Source: a virus
Virus record (IMG/VR): IMGVR_UViG_3300047554_001053
Span: 1-21,372 of that record
Length of the DNA: 21,372 nucleotides
Strand: one strand, 5' to 3'
Shown here: piece after piece, positions 1 to 7,622 of the stretch
How positions within the stretch are numbered: position 1 is the stretch's first letter
How the letters are laid out: each line of letters starts with the position of its first letter
The notes under the pieces: generated by a model
What the model saw: the letters and a program-made list of their open reading frames with translations, nothing else
Told to the model about the DNA's origin: nothing
Database searches by the model: none
Made by a program: the position numbers and the translations under genes

Positions 1-38
1 ATTCACTTGTTGAAGAAGTGAAATTGTCGCGTCCTTAA
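1..38 (+). CDS. possible 3' end of a plus-strand gene (partial)
   Basis: The frame starting at base 3 is open from the window edge and reads SLVEEVKLSRP followed by TAA at 36-38. Only about a dozen codons are visible, so the product cannot be named. It is listed because a hairpin terminator lies about 50 bp downstream, as expected for the end of a gene. If real, it could be the host gene flanking the prophage. An open stretch this short could also be chance. Confidence 0.3.
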   Translation, partial: SLVEEVKLSRP

Positions 39-85
39 GGTCACCCGTTGGAAGCCCGCAAATACAGGGCTTTGGAGCAAAGAAA

Positions 86-112
86 AAGGGCTCGGAGATT
101 TTCCGAGCCCTT
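86..112 (-). terminator. strong hairpin terminator, best on the minus strand
   Basis: An 11-bp perfect inverted repeat (AAGGGCTCGGA at 86-96, its complement at 102-112) encloses a 5-base loop. On the minus strand the hairpin is followed by TTTTTCTTT, a good rho-independent terminator. On the plus strand it is followed by the weaker TTGTGT, so it could work in both directions. It would stop transcripts leaving the minus-strand defence operon as well as any plus-strand gene ending near base 38. A smaller inverted repeat (AAGCCC at 52-57, GGGCTT at 67-72) lies just beside it. Confidence 0.8.
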
Positions 113-378
113 GTGTATGGTGGTGGATGGTTGACTATTTATGAACTCTCTATTTCGACTACTTAGTAATTGAAAGTAAATAAGCGGTAACGTGCGATAA
201 GTCCTAAAAACCTGAATTGCACCGATATTGTGCGTTTCTAGTTTATGGAATTGAACCGCCGTCCACAACAGGTTCATTGAAAGGAACTAGGATTGTTTTG
301 GAAATTTCACAGCGACGTATGACTTTTCAGAGTTTGCGTTAACACACATAGTTGAACAAGATTTGCTAACTTAGGGCG
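113..378. other. AT-rich stretch without a recognisable gene
   Basis: No open frame here has recognisable protein content. The minus-strand frame 41-277 runs straight through the terminator hairpin and resembles nothing known to me. No tRNA, repeat array or convincing promoter was found. The stretch is probably decayed sequence between a former phage or host boundary and the gene remnant that follows. Confidence 0.5.
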
Positions 379-558
379 ATGTTTTCAGTCTCTAAACAAA
401 CTGGAGACCTTCCTATTCCTAAGCTTCGTTGTGTCAACTGCAGCACCGACTTCACTCCCGCCCCGCAGGTTCCCAATCGGACGTATTGCTCAAAAACAGC
501 CTGCCAATAAGCACGCCGTCAGCAGTGAAAGAAATCTAGACACATTTTCATAGTTTGA
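379..558 (+). pseudogene. remnant of a small zinc-ribbon protein gene with two in-frame stops
   Basis: From ATG at 379 the frame encodes 43 residues with a Cys pattern CVNC then YCSKTACQ, and stops at TAA 508-510. The same frame continues past this stop as ARRQQ, hits TGA at 526-528, reads KKSR and ends at TGA 556-558. The pattern YCSxxxCQ followed by a basic ARR(x)QW-type stretch is one I know from small hypothetical proteins, some of them found beside transposases. The two stops fall where that pattern would have Arg and Trp, so the natural reading is a gene broken by point mutations. It could instead be a genuinely short 43-residue protein. No Shine-Dalgarno sequence is evident. Confidence 0.55.
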
Positions 559-574
559 TTCAGTCCAATCAAAC
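553..574. other. small inverted repeat downstream of the helicase gene
   Basis: An 8-bp perfect inverted repeat (GTTTGATT at 553-560, AATCAAAC at 567-574) with a 6-base loop lies about 45 bp past the end of the helicase gene and overlaps the end of the zinc-ribbon remnant. It is AT-rich and lacks a T-run on either side, so it is at best a weak terminator or RNA-end-stabilising hairpin. Confidence 0.35.
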
Positions 575-616
575 CGAAGAATTTGCTTAAAGTTCTACGA
601 TTACAAATTGACTCAC

Positions 617-2410
617 TTACACCAAGTCATATTGATATGGAATTCTTGTTAAGCACCCTGTTGCATGATAAACACCGTAACGTCCACGATTTCGGCCTGA
701 TTCCGATATGAGATGAAGATTTTTTCTTGCTCTCGAACCCACCACATAAAGAAGCTTATTGGCACTATCTTTTGGATTGGGATCACTGAAGTGAGGAACC
801 ATACCCTCAAGCAATGAAAAGGCGATCACCACATCAAATTCGCCACCTTTCACGCCATGAATGGTCGACACAGTGATTCCACTTCTATTCTGAAATGCTT
901 TCCGAAAAAATTGGAGCTCCTCAACTCCTTGCACACCATCATTTGCCAAACGCTGAAGCCGACGTGCAGAACTTTCAAAGAAGGCATCGTAATGTTCTTT
1001 CAAATGAGGGACATTTTGAAAAGGGATACTTAGTTGTTTGCATATTTCAACAAAAAACTCTCTTAGAAAATTCAGCCCGTTGATCTCATTTATTTTTATG
1101 GTGTTACAAATTCGGAGCAAATCCTTTGAACTCAACCCGGACAGATGAAATCCGACTTGGCTTAATTCACTAAGCGTCTCGGAAGCCCACCTTAAGCGAC
1201 GCACGTACATGTGAGGCGAAGGTTCAGAGAGCGCAATACGTGCGAGTTTGTACCAAAAATTCTCCGTGTCTCTCGCGAATGGCACCATGCCCGGACCATC
1301 GAATTCATACTGGGGAAGCATGGCAGACAGACCACGAGTCATGGCTGCTAAGTATGGCCATTGGGGCGCAAGAATGCAAATCTCACTTGGTGGTACACCT
1401 GCAGTACCTATGCTGTATGTGACTAATCTTGCTACTTCACCAATCACATCTTGACGCATCACCATGGTGTTATAGGAAATTCGACTTGGATAATTAGCAG
1501 CAACTCCCGCGGGTGTAACGGTTGTATTAAAAACATTGAAATTTCCAAAGTAATCGATAAGGCGAGACGAAGATCGATAATTTCGCGAAAGCTCTCTTTC
1601 CTTAATAGGAATCCCAGTTATTTGTCGTAAATCGGCGACAGCAATGGGGTATCCACCCAGCGATCCAAAAATGCTCTGATTTGGATCGCCAACCATAAAA
1701 AGCCTTGTCTTCCCTGCTCCGGCCATGAGGATAGATCCTATGATGGAATACTGAATCTGCTTCGTATCTTGGTACTCATCCACAAGTACTATGGCAAACA
1801 TATGCGACAACAATCTACTGATCTCGGGGAGTCGTTCGACAAGCTTGTAGGAGTACCAAAGCAAAAGTTCAAAATCAATGAGATGCTTTTCAGACAAACG
1901 TTGAAAGTATTGTTCTTGAATAACATGCAAAGTGCCATGCTTGTTCGCATCCGGACATTCCAACTGATACCCACCAGGTACAAAGTGGTATCCGCAATCA
2001 AAGTAGCTTATTCGTTGAGCGGCGTAGGGCTTGCACAACTCCTCAAGCAACGTTTCACGCTCATGTTGGTCAATGATTCGATACCCGTTAGCAAGAGCTG
2101 ACTCATACAAGCCATATGGCTTAATAATCCATTCAAGACAGAATGCATGAATAGTTCCAATCCATAACCTTGAAGTGTCAACTCCCAAGTCTTCTATGCG
2201 CTCTTGAATTTCATCAGCTGCACGATGTGTGTAGGTAATAGCAATAACAAACTTGCGATCCGAATTTAACCGCGAGAGCTCATAGGCAATTTTGTATGTA
2301 AGCGTACGAGTCTTACCACTCCCGGGACAAGCGATAAGAAAAACACTTCCATCCTCCAGAACAGCCTCAGCCTGCTCCTCGTTTAGCTCTCGATCTGTCC
2401 AAGTAAACAT
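617..2410 (-). CDS. gajB: UvrD/Rep-family superfamily 1 helicase, GajB-like
   Basis: The 597-residue protein has the SF1A helicase motifs in order: a Q-motif (LNEEQAEAV, about 9-17), Walker A ACPGSGKT (27-34), Walker B VDEYQDT (210-216), motif III GDPNQSIFGSLGG (241-253), motif IV LSRNYRSS (274-281), motif V VSTIHGVKGGEFDVV (514-528) and motif VI LLYVVGSRARKNL (553-565). In Gabija systems a helicase of this class works with the OLD-family nuclease GajA. GajB proteins are usually nearer 500 residues, so this one is somewhat long. Its ATG shares one base with the stop of the upstream nuclease gene (TAATG), which implies translational coupling and a shared complex. It is the last gene of the caspase-nuclease-helicase operon. 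The Gabija assignment is inferred from gene pairing; a related but distinct OLD-UvrD system is possible. Confidence 0.85.
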   Translation of the reverse strand: MFTWTDRELNEEQAEAVLEDGSVFLIACPGSGKTRTLTYKIAYELSRLNSDRKFVIAITYTHRAADEIQERIEDLGVDTSRLWIGTIHAFCLEWIIKPYGLYESALANGYRIIDQHERETLLEELCKPYAAQRISYFDCGYHFVPGGYQLECPDANKHGTLHVIQEQYFQRLSEKHLIDFELLLWYSYKLVERLPEISRLLSHMFAIVLVDEYQDTKQIQYSIIGSILMAGAGKTRLFMVGDPNQSIFGSLGGYPIAVADLRQITGIPIKERELSRNYRSSSRLIDYFGNFNVFNTTVTPAGVAANYPSRISYNTMVMRQDVIGEVARLVTYSIGTAGVPPSEICILAPQWPYLAAMTRGLSAMLPQYEFDGPGMVPFARDTENFWYKLARIALSEPSPHMYVRRLRWASETLSELSQVGFHLSGLSSKDLLRICNTIKINEINGLNFLREFFVEICKQLSIPFQNVPHLKEHYDAFFESSARRLQRLANDGVQGVEELQFFRKAFQNRSGITVSTIHGVKGGEFDVVIAFSLLEGMVPHFSDPNPKDSANKLLYVVGSRARKNLHLISESGRNRGRYGVYHATGCLTRIPYQYDLV

Positions 2411-4551
2411 TAGACTATTGGCGCAAGAATGTCATGGATTTGATCACCGGGGAGAGAGACACGCATTTTTTCCTTGATATCAAGTAAATCAATTGCACTA
2501 TTACGATAGTCTTGCAAATTAGAAATCGCTATATCTGCAACCACCTGCGGAATGTCTTGACTCAATAGCGCTCGCTGCACACGGTACTTGAAAATATTGA
2601 AGAAGAGTTCCCGGCTCAAGCTTGGCCGAGCAAAGAAAATAGCATCTCGAATGTAATTTGGGATTACTGTTTTGTGAGATATCTGGTTAGACAGGAGGAT
2701 GGCAAACCACCCCTTTCCCTTATTTTTTGCCATCGTAAGAACCCTAGGACCAAAAAGTTCTTTACGCCCAGAAATCAACTCGGCCTCAGCCACATTAATC
2801 GTGGCAGGCTTGACATATACCTGCGAAACAACTTTTTTAACAGTATCGCCATTTCCTGCGGCGATGAAATCGACTTCAAAAGTGTGATCGGCGTAATAAA
2901 CAGAAAGCCAAGGGTTATCTTTAACAAATTCATCAAGCGCAACTTTTCGTTGAGCCCCTACTGTTTGGGAATTCAGAGCACTCTGTTTTGAGCTTGCTAA
3001 CGCTGAGGAGTCGCCAGCATTGGGTGTTGTATCGATAAAGGCTGCATCAAGATCTGTAATGATGCTGCATCGTTTACGTACTCTGTCATCATTGAAGATG
3101 ACGGCGACATTTTGAAAACCAGTACTACGGATGTTGATGAGACTGACACCAAGCTCATCTAGACTCAAACCGATGACCGCCTTAAACAAGGCAGGAACGA
3201 GAACCTCCTCCGCATCCCCTTCAACGAGCACGACGCTTTTTGCGAAAAGTAAGTTACTACGAACAGCATCCAAGTAACGCTGTAGGGTTCCTACCTGTTC
3301 TGGTGATAGGCCAGTTGCAGGTTGAAAAGACTCGCAAACGATACCTCTTCTACCAAGAATATTCACATTTTCGATATTGCTAACCTCCGAAATGTGCGTT
3401 GAATGTGTCGAATAAATGATCTGGGTATCTGCATACGCAATGCGATCAAAAAGCGCCTTCTGTATGTGGGTATGAATGTGTGCTTCTGGCTCTTCGATTA
3501 TCAAAAAGTTGGCAATCGATTGATGCGCTTGCTGGTATTTGAACTCAAGAAGCTTGAGGGTCAAATAGATTAGGTTAGCCCCACCCAAACTCAGTTCGTG
3601 AACAGCCCCCTCATAATTTTCCTCTGACTCTCCAACAAATAATCGCAAAGACTGAAAGAGCTTGTCAGCTTCAGCAGGTAATTCAGATCTAATTGAGAGC
3701 GCACGTGGCGAATATGTCTCTCCCGCTGCATCTTTGATCGTGTCTCTAATGTTGGATCGCACAACTTGAACATCATTAAGGTTTTCAATAGCATTGTTGA
3801 GTTCGACAACTTTTTCCACTATGGGCTGAAGTACGGCAGGGGCGATCTCTCCACTTTTAATCTTCAAAAGATTCAGTAACGGATTGGTCCGATTGTTGTG
3901 AAACTCTGAGACGACGTCGCGAAGTGCTTGGATGAAAGTGAAGGAAACCTCCTGCGATACCGATAGATATACAGGTAGTCGCGCCCCAATCCGTTGATCA
4001 TCTACCTCATTTCGGATAATGCAGTTATCAAAGTCTCCAACCAATTCTTTGTAGATAACGGGGTCACAAAAGTCAATGTCACTTCTACCAGTAAAAAGTG
4101 TTTCGTAGTCAGTTATGGATATTTGCTTACGCAACGCCTCCAAGCTAGTGTGATCACCATCATCAACTTGAGCCAGTTTCAGTCTAATATCCTTCTTGGG
4201 TCGAAAGATTAGTGTGTACGTTGCGCGAGCCACCAAACCGCCGTCTGGAATCACTCCCGCGCTGTGCTGAAAGAGCGCCTGAATGGCTTCATCCTCGCCT
4301 ATGTCTTCAAACTCTAGGCTAACAATGATCCAGTGACCACGCCAGCTAGACAATCCACGATGGAAATCCAGCTCATCTAATTTATGTGCCGCACGTAACA
4401 AATGGTCATCCAAGAGCAAACGTATCGCGCGGAAGAGGTTAGTTTTCCCCGAACCGTTTTCCCCAATGATGGTATTAACGCCTTTTTTGAAGATGAAAGT
4501 AGAGTTCGCAAAGTTGCGATAGTTGACAAGTCGAAGTTTGGAAATATGCAT
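2410..4551 (-). CDS. gajA: OLD-family ATP-dependent nuclease (AAA/ABC ATPase plus TOPRIM), GajA-like
   Basis: The 713-residue protein has an SMC/ABC-type ATPase: Walker A GENGSGKT (30-37), signature LSLGG (320-324), Walker B FLIIEEPEAH (349-358) and the H-loop STHS (381-384). A C-terminal TOPRIM nuclease domain follows, with acidic VEGDAE (443-448), ITDLD (498-502, two Asp) and a basic KNKGKGWFA element (609-617). This layout is that of class 2 OLD endonucleases, of which GajA is the defence member. GajA proteins are usually under 600 residues, so about 130 residues are extra here. The gene lies 37 bp after the caspase-like gene and overlaps the helicase start by one base. All catalytic motifs appear intact, so the protein is probably active. 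Confidence 0.88.
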   Translation of the reverse strand: MHISKLRLVNYRNFANSTFIFKKGVNTIIGENGSGKTNLFRAIRLLLDDHLLRAAHKLDELDFHRGLSSWRGHWIIVSLEFEDIGEDEAIQALFQHSAGVIPDGGLVARATYTLIFRPKKDIRLKLAQVDDGDHTSLEALRKQISITDYETLFTGRSDIDFCDPVIYKELVGDFDNCIIRNEVDDQRIGARLPVYLSVSQEVSFTFIQALRDVVSEFHNNRTNPLLNLLKIKSGEIAPAVLQPIVEKVVELNNAIENLNDVQVVRSNIRDTIKDAAGETYSPRALSIRSELPAEADKLFQSLRLFVGESEENYEGAVHELSLGGANLIYLTLKLLEFKYQQAHQSIANFLIIEEPEAHIHTHIQKALFDRIAYADTQIIYSTHSTHISEVSNIENVNILGRRGIVCESFQPATGLSPEQVGTLQRYLDAVRSNLLFAKSVVLVEGDAEEVLVPALFKAVIGLSLDELGVSLINIRSTGFQNVAVIFNDDRVRKRCSIITDLDAAFIDTTPNAGDSSALASSKQSALNSQTVGAQRKVALDEFVKDNPWLSVYYADHTFEVDFIAAGNGDTVKKVVSQVYVKPATINVAEAELISGRKELFGPRVLTMAKNKGKGWFAILLSNQISHKTVIPNYIRDAIFFARPSLSRELFFNIFKYRVQRALLSQDIPQVVADIAISNLQDYRNSAIDLLDIKEKMRVSLPGDQIHDILAPIV

Positions 4552-4588
4552 GTTTTATAAGTTTTCGCTTAGAGCGGAAGTTATTAGA

Positions 4589-6052
4589 TTATTTTTTACG
4601 AGCAGTCCATCCAATTGGAAATTCGATTGTTCCCTTACGAATTTTTCCGAGCGATGGATAGTTAAATTTCAAAAGATGATGAGGAACCACCATCTGTTCT
4701 GCAACGTAATGCTCAAAACGTTCAAGGCGCAACTTCAGGACATCCGGAAATTCATCAAGCTCAGGCATGTAGTCTTCATCCTCTAACCACAAAATATCCT
4801 GACCATTGCAGTGAAGGGATTTCAATGCATAGGCTTCATCTTTAGTCACAGTTATCACATCGACCGTAACTGCATGCTGCTTACCTGGCAGTGAATAAAA
4901 ATTCCTAGCCTCTGGAAGAAGGCATTCAGCAACAAAATCAAAACTTGATTGCAAGTCCTCATGTTGCTGAAGCTCAAAGACATCTTGGAATTTTTTCATC
5001 TTAAAGTCTTTCCGCAACATCGCATCTGGGCCATAAAAAATTTCAAAGATCATTCCATCGAGCAGTGCTTTACGTTTTTCGTTTTTGACATTTACTGTGT
5101 TTGATGCAAAATTTTTCAAATAAATTGAAGCACTCTTTGAGCCCCCACATGCAGCTTGATAAATGTTGCGGCCAACAACGAAAAGCGAATTCAATGACGC
5201 CCTATTAACGGACTCATTGGTGAATACATCTAATGCAGCATTCTGTCGATGCCAGTTCAAACTCTTCAACTCCTTAATACATTGGTGAGAAGGCTTAGAT
5301 TCATCTAGGATAAAAAATTTATCACCTAGCGATGATTTGTCATAAATATCGATGCGAGCACCCAAGCTGAGATTGAAGAAAAACTGACCTGAAAGTGATG
5401 TGTGCTCCCACGAAATTTGTTTACCCTTCGTGGCTGCACTTAGCGTATTGCGAACACGCTTAAACATATCTTCAATAGAGCAATCGGGTGTAGAGATATG
5501 CTGTAAAAGAGCATCTGTATAGGCTCCATTGCGGCCCAACCCATCTCCTGCAAGTTGACCAGGCGATGTTGCATAGGCAATTAATGTCCCTTTAGGTGCA
5601 TAAACAGGAGCCAAACCTCTCGCAGCTATTGAACGACTCCAAGCACGTTCGAATGGGTTATTTCTGCATGCATCAAGAACAATGATGCTGGTAGCACATT
5701 GGGATTTCTCCATAACCTCAATGATGCGATTAAGAGACATTGATGAATATTTTGCTGCCGACTCATCAGCAGCATCCGTGTTTACTGCAGCAAGATAGTT
5801 TTCACCGTCAATCTGCATTCCATGTCCTGCAAAAAAGAACAGGCCTATATCGCTCTCTACCAAGCTTTGCCCGAAATCTTTCAAAGCCCTATCCATATCC
5901 ACATTGGTACTGTCAGTTTTCAAAATAACTGAAAAACCACTATCACCAAGAACTTTCGCAATGTCATTTGCATCGTTAACAGGATTTTTAAGTGCTTCGA
6001 CATGCTCGTAGCTGGCATTACCAATCAAGAGCGCGCTCATTCGACGGGGCAT
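4589..6052 (-). CDS. caspase-like cysteine protease (peptidase C14 fold), first gene of the defence operon
   Basis: The first 230 or so residues of this 487-residue protein match a bacterial caspase/metacaspase domain. It begins ALLIGNASYEHVEALKNPVNDA, then has the catalytic His in FFFAGHG (His77) and the catalytic Cys in IIVLDACRNNPF (Cys129). The substrate-pocket region around TLIAYATSPGQ is also present. The remaining 250 residues have no feature I recognise; such C-terminal parts often sense a trigger or bind a partner. There is no signal peptide or membrane segment, so it should act in the cytoplasm. Bacterial caspases serve as suicide effectors in several anti-phage systems. Here the gene leads the operon that encodes the GajA/GajB-like pair, 37 bp upstream of the nuclease. 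A modest ribosome binding site (TAAGG) precedes the ATG. The role in Gabija-type defence is inference from position. Confidence 0.85.
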   Translation of the reverse strand: MPRRMSALLIGNASYEHVEALKNPVNDANDIAKVLGDSGFSVILKTDSTNVDMDRALKDFGQSLVESDIGLFFFAGHGMQIDGENYLAAVNTDAADESAAKYSSMSLNRIIEVMEKSQCATSIIVLDACRNNPFERAWSRSIAARGLAPVYAPKGTLIAYATSPGQLAGDGLGRNGAYTDALLQHISTPDCSIEDMFKRVRNTLSAATKGKQISWEHTSLSGQFFFNLSLGARIDIYDKSSLGDKFFILDESKPSHQCIKELKSLNWHRQNAALDVFTNESVNRASLNSLFVVGRNIYQAACGGSKSASIYLKNFASNTVNVKNEKRKALLDGMIFEIFYGPDAMLRKDFKMKKFQDVFELQQHEDLQSSFDFVAECLLPEARNFYSLPGKQHAVTVDVITVTKDEAYALKSLHCNGQDILWLEDEDYMPELDEFPDVLKLRLERFEHYVAEQMVVPHHLLKFNYPSLGKIRKGTIEFPIGWTARKK

Positions 6053-6251
6053 AGCTTTACCTTAATGTGTATTTTGTTGAGCGTAGAAACCGCTCACGAT
6101 CCAGATGCTTACCTTCTTGATTATTTTTTTTGTAGTCTAAGTGGTTAAGTTAACTTACCCCCACTAGAAGCATGAATATTTTCATGAACACCACGGCATG
6201 TATGGGTCAATTGAGTGATAATTCGTCACACTTTTGACCCAGATATAAAAA
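6053..6251. promoter_or_regulatory. divergent control region between the caspase operon and the methyltransferase
   Basis: This 199-bp AT-rich gap separates two divergently transcribed units and must hold both promoters. It contains four dyads: TGAGCG/CGCTCA (6078-6096), the perfect 12-bp palindrome TAAGTTAACTTA (6147-6158) flanked by AGTGG/CCACT, CATGAA/TTCATG (6172-6186), and a long imperfect palindrome at 6203-6241. A possible -10 hexamer GATAAT (6217-6222) for the methyltransferase sits in the middle of the last dyad; no good -35 partner is visible. Such an arrangement fits repressor or autoregulator binding. Confidence 0.6.
6203..6241. promoter_or_regulatory. 39-bp imperfect palindrome just upstream of the methyltransferase start
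   Basis: The outer arms TGGGTCAA (6203-6210) and TTGACCCA (6234-6241) are perfect 8-bp inverted repeats. The inner arms GTGA (6215-6218) and TCAC (6226-6229) are in register, with symmetric 4-base mismatched segments between outer and inner arms. The dyad ends 10 bp before the ATG at 6252. It covers a candidate -10 element and the likely transcription start, so a bound protein would block transcription. In RNA it could form a hairpin beside the start codon. The methyltransferase itself is a plausible ligand, since autorepression is known for the related EcoRII methyltransferase. Confidence 0.55.
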
Positions 6252-7610
6252 ATGAAAAATCCAGTAGATGACTTCGAGCTTCTCCAACAAGTACTCGAAA
6301 TCTATGACCAAACTTTCATTGGTGAATACCTGAACAAGCATTCCCCCGGTCAGTGGTGCAGGGAGACCATCAATCGTTGGCAAAGAGGCAAAGCTTCTCC
6401 TCGCTTGAGCCATCGTGAATACCAAGCCCTGCTCAAACTACTACCTGAGCGCCCTGCTCACTACGACAGTCCTGAATTTGACTTTGTTGACCTATTTGCA
6501 GGCATCGGCGGAATTCGTCGCGGTTTTGAAGAGATTGGTGGGCGCTGTGTCTTCACTAGCGAGTGGAACGAACCTGCCGTCAGAACATACAAGGCCAACA
6601 ACTACGCTGACCCTGACGCTCACACTTTCAACAGTGACATATGTGAAGTCACGCTCAGCAAACGTGATGACGTTACTCAAAAGCAAGTTAATCAGAACAT
6701 CAACAAGATGATTCCAGACCACGATGTGCTGCTTGCTGGGTTTCCTTGTCAGCCGTTTTCGATAGCGGGCGTGAGTAAGAAGAATGCACTGGGTCGCAAA
6801 CACGGGTTTGAAGATAAAACCCAAGGCACACTATTTTTCGATGTCGCACAGATTTTGGATGTGAAGCGCCCAGCCGCATTCCTTCTGGAAAATGTGAAGA
6901 ACCTCAAGAGCCATGACAAAGGTCGAACTTTCAAGATCATCATGGAGACTCTTGACGAACTCGGCTACTGGGTTGCAGATGTTGACGTCAACGATTCAAC
7001 CGATCCAAAGGTCATCGATGGTCAGCACTTTGTGCCTCAACACCGTGAACGTATCGTCCTTGTCGGTTTCCGTCGCGATCTGAACATTCACAAAGACTTC
7101 ACTCTCACAGATATCAAAAAGGTTTTTCCTAAAAAGAAACCAAAACTTGGCGACATCCTTGATGACTCAATTGATGACAAGTACATCCTGACACCTAAGC
7201 TCTGGGAATACCTATTCAACTACTCCATCAAGCACAAAGCCAAAGGCAATGGATTCGGTTATGGGCTCGTCAAGAAAAGCGACGTAACCCGCACACTCTC
7301 GGCTCGTTACTACAAAGACGGTTCAGAAATTCTTATTGATCGTGGATATGACCACGAAAAGGATCTGCATGATCCAATCAACATGAAGAATCGTCCTCGC
7401 CGCCTGACACCTCGGGAGTGTGCTCGCCTAATGGGATATGACAAGCCCACAGGAAATGATTTTCGGATTCCCGTATCAGACACGCAGGCCTACAAACAAT
7501 TCGGAAACTCGGTTGTGGTCCCAGTCTTTGCAGCGGTTGCAAAACTGATGAAACCCTACATCAAGGCTGCTAAAGATAAGCAAGCACGTCAAAAGCGTAA
7601 AGCTGCATGA
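6252..7610 (+). CDS. dcm: DNA (cytosine-5) methyltransferase, Dcm-like, likely CCWGG-specific
   Basis: The 452-residue protein carries the C5-methyltransferase motifs: I DLFAGIGG (80-87), [10 protein letters not shown] with catalytic Cys166, VI ENVKN (213-217), [16 protein letters not shown] (263-274) and [10 protein letters not shown] (417-425). From memory it resembles E. coli Dcm along its length, including blocks near [12 protein letters not shown] and [13 protein letters not shown] in the target-recognition part, so it should methylate the inner C of CCWGG. The 75-residue N-terminal extension before motif I, with TINRWQRG, is shared with Dcm and M.EcoRII and looks helix-turn-helix-like, which suits autoregulation. 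No clear Shine-Dalgarno precedes the ATG. It faces an MvaI-family nuclease gene with 12 bp between the two stops, forming a restriction-modification pair. No vsr mismatch-repair gene is present in the window. Confidence 0.93.
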   Translation: MKNPVDDFELLQQVLEIYDQTFIGEYLNKHSPGQWCRETINRWQRGKASPRLSHREYQALLKLLPERPAHYDSPEFDFVDLFAGIGGIRRGFEEIGGRCVFTSEWNEPAVRTYKANNYADPDAHTFNSDICEVTLSKRDDVTQKQVNQNINKMIPDHDVLLAGFPCQPFSIAGVSKKNALGRKHGFEDKTQGTLFFDVAQILDVKRPAAFLLENVKNLKSHDKGRTFKIIMETLDELGYWVADVDVNDSTDPKVIDGQHFVPQHRERIVLVGFRRDLNIHKDFTLTDIKKVFPKKKPKLGDILDDSIDDKYILTPKLWEYLFNYSIKHKAKGNGFGYGLVKKSDVTRTLSARYYKDGSEILIDRGYDHEKDLHDPINMKNRPRRLTPRECARLMGYDKPTGNDFRIPVSDTQAYKQFGNSVVVPVFAAVAKLMKPYIKAAKDKQARQKRKAA

Positions 7611-7622
7611 CGCTTGTGCGCA

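Noticed and set aside
113-180. Possible tRNA 3' end on the minus strand (CCACCACCA)
   Set aside because: No T-loop consensus or acceptor stem pairing could be drawn around it.
41-277. 78-residue minus-strand frame at the left edge
   Set aside because: It runs through the terminator hairpin and has no family resemblance or ribosome binding site.
1769-2101. 110-residue plus-strand frame opposite the helicase gene
   Set aside because: Antisense to the helicase motifs, without a recognisable product.
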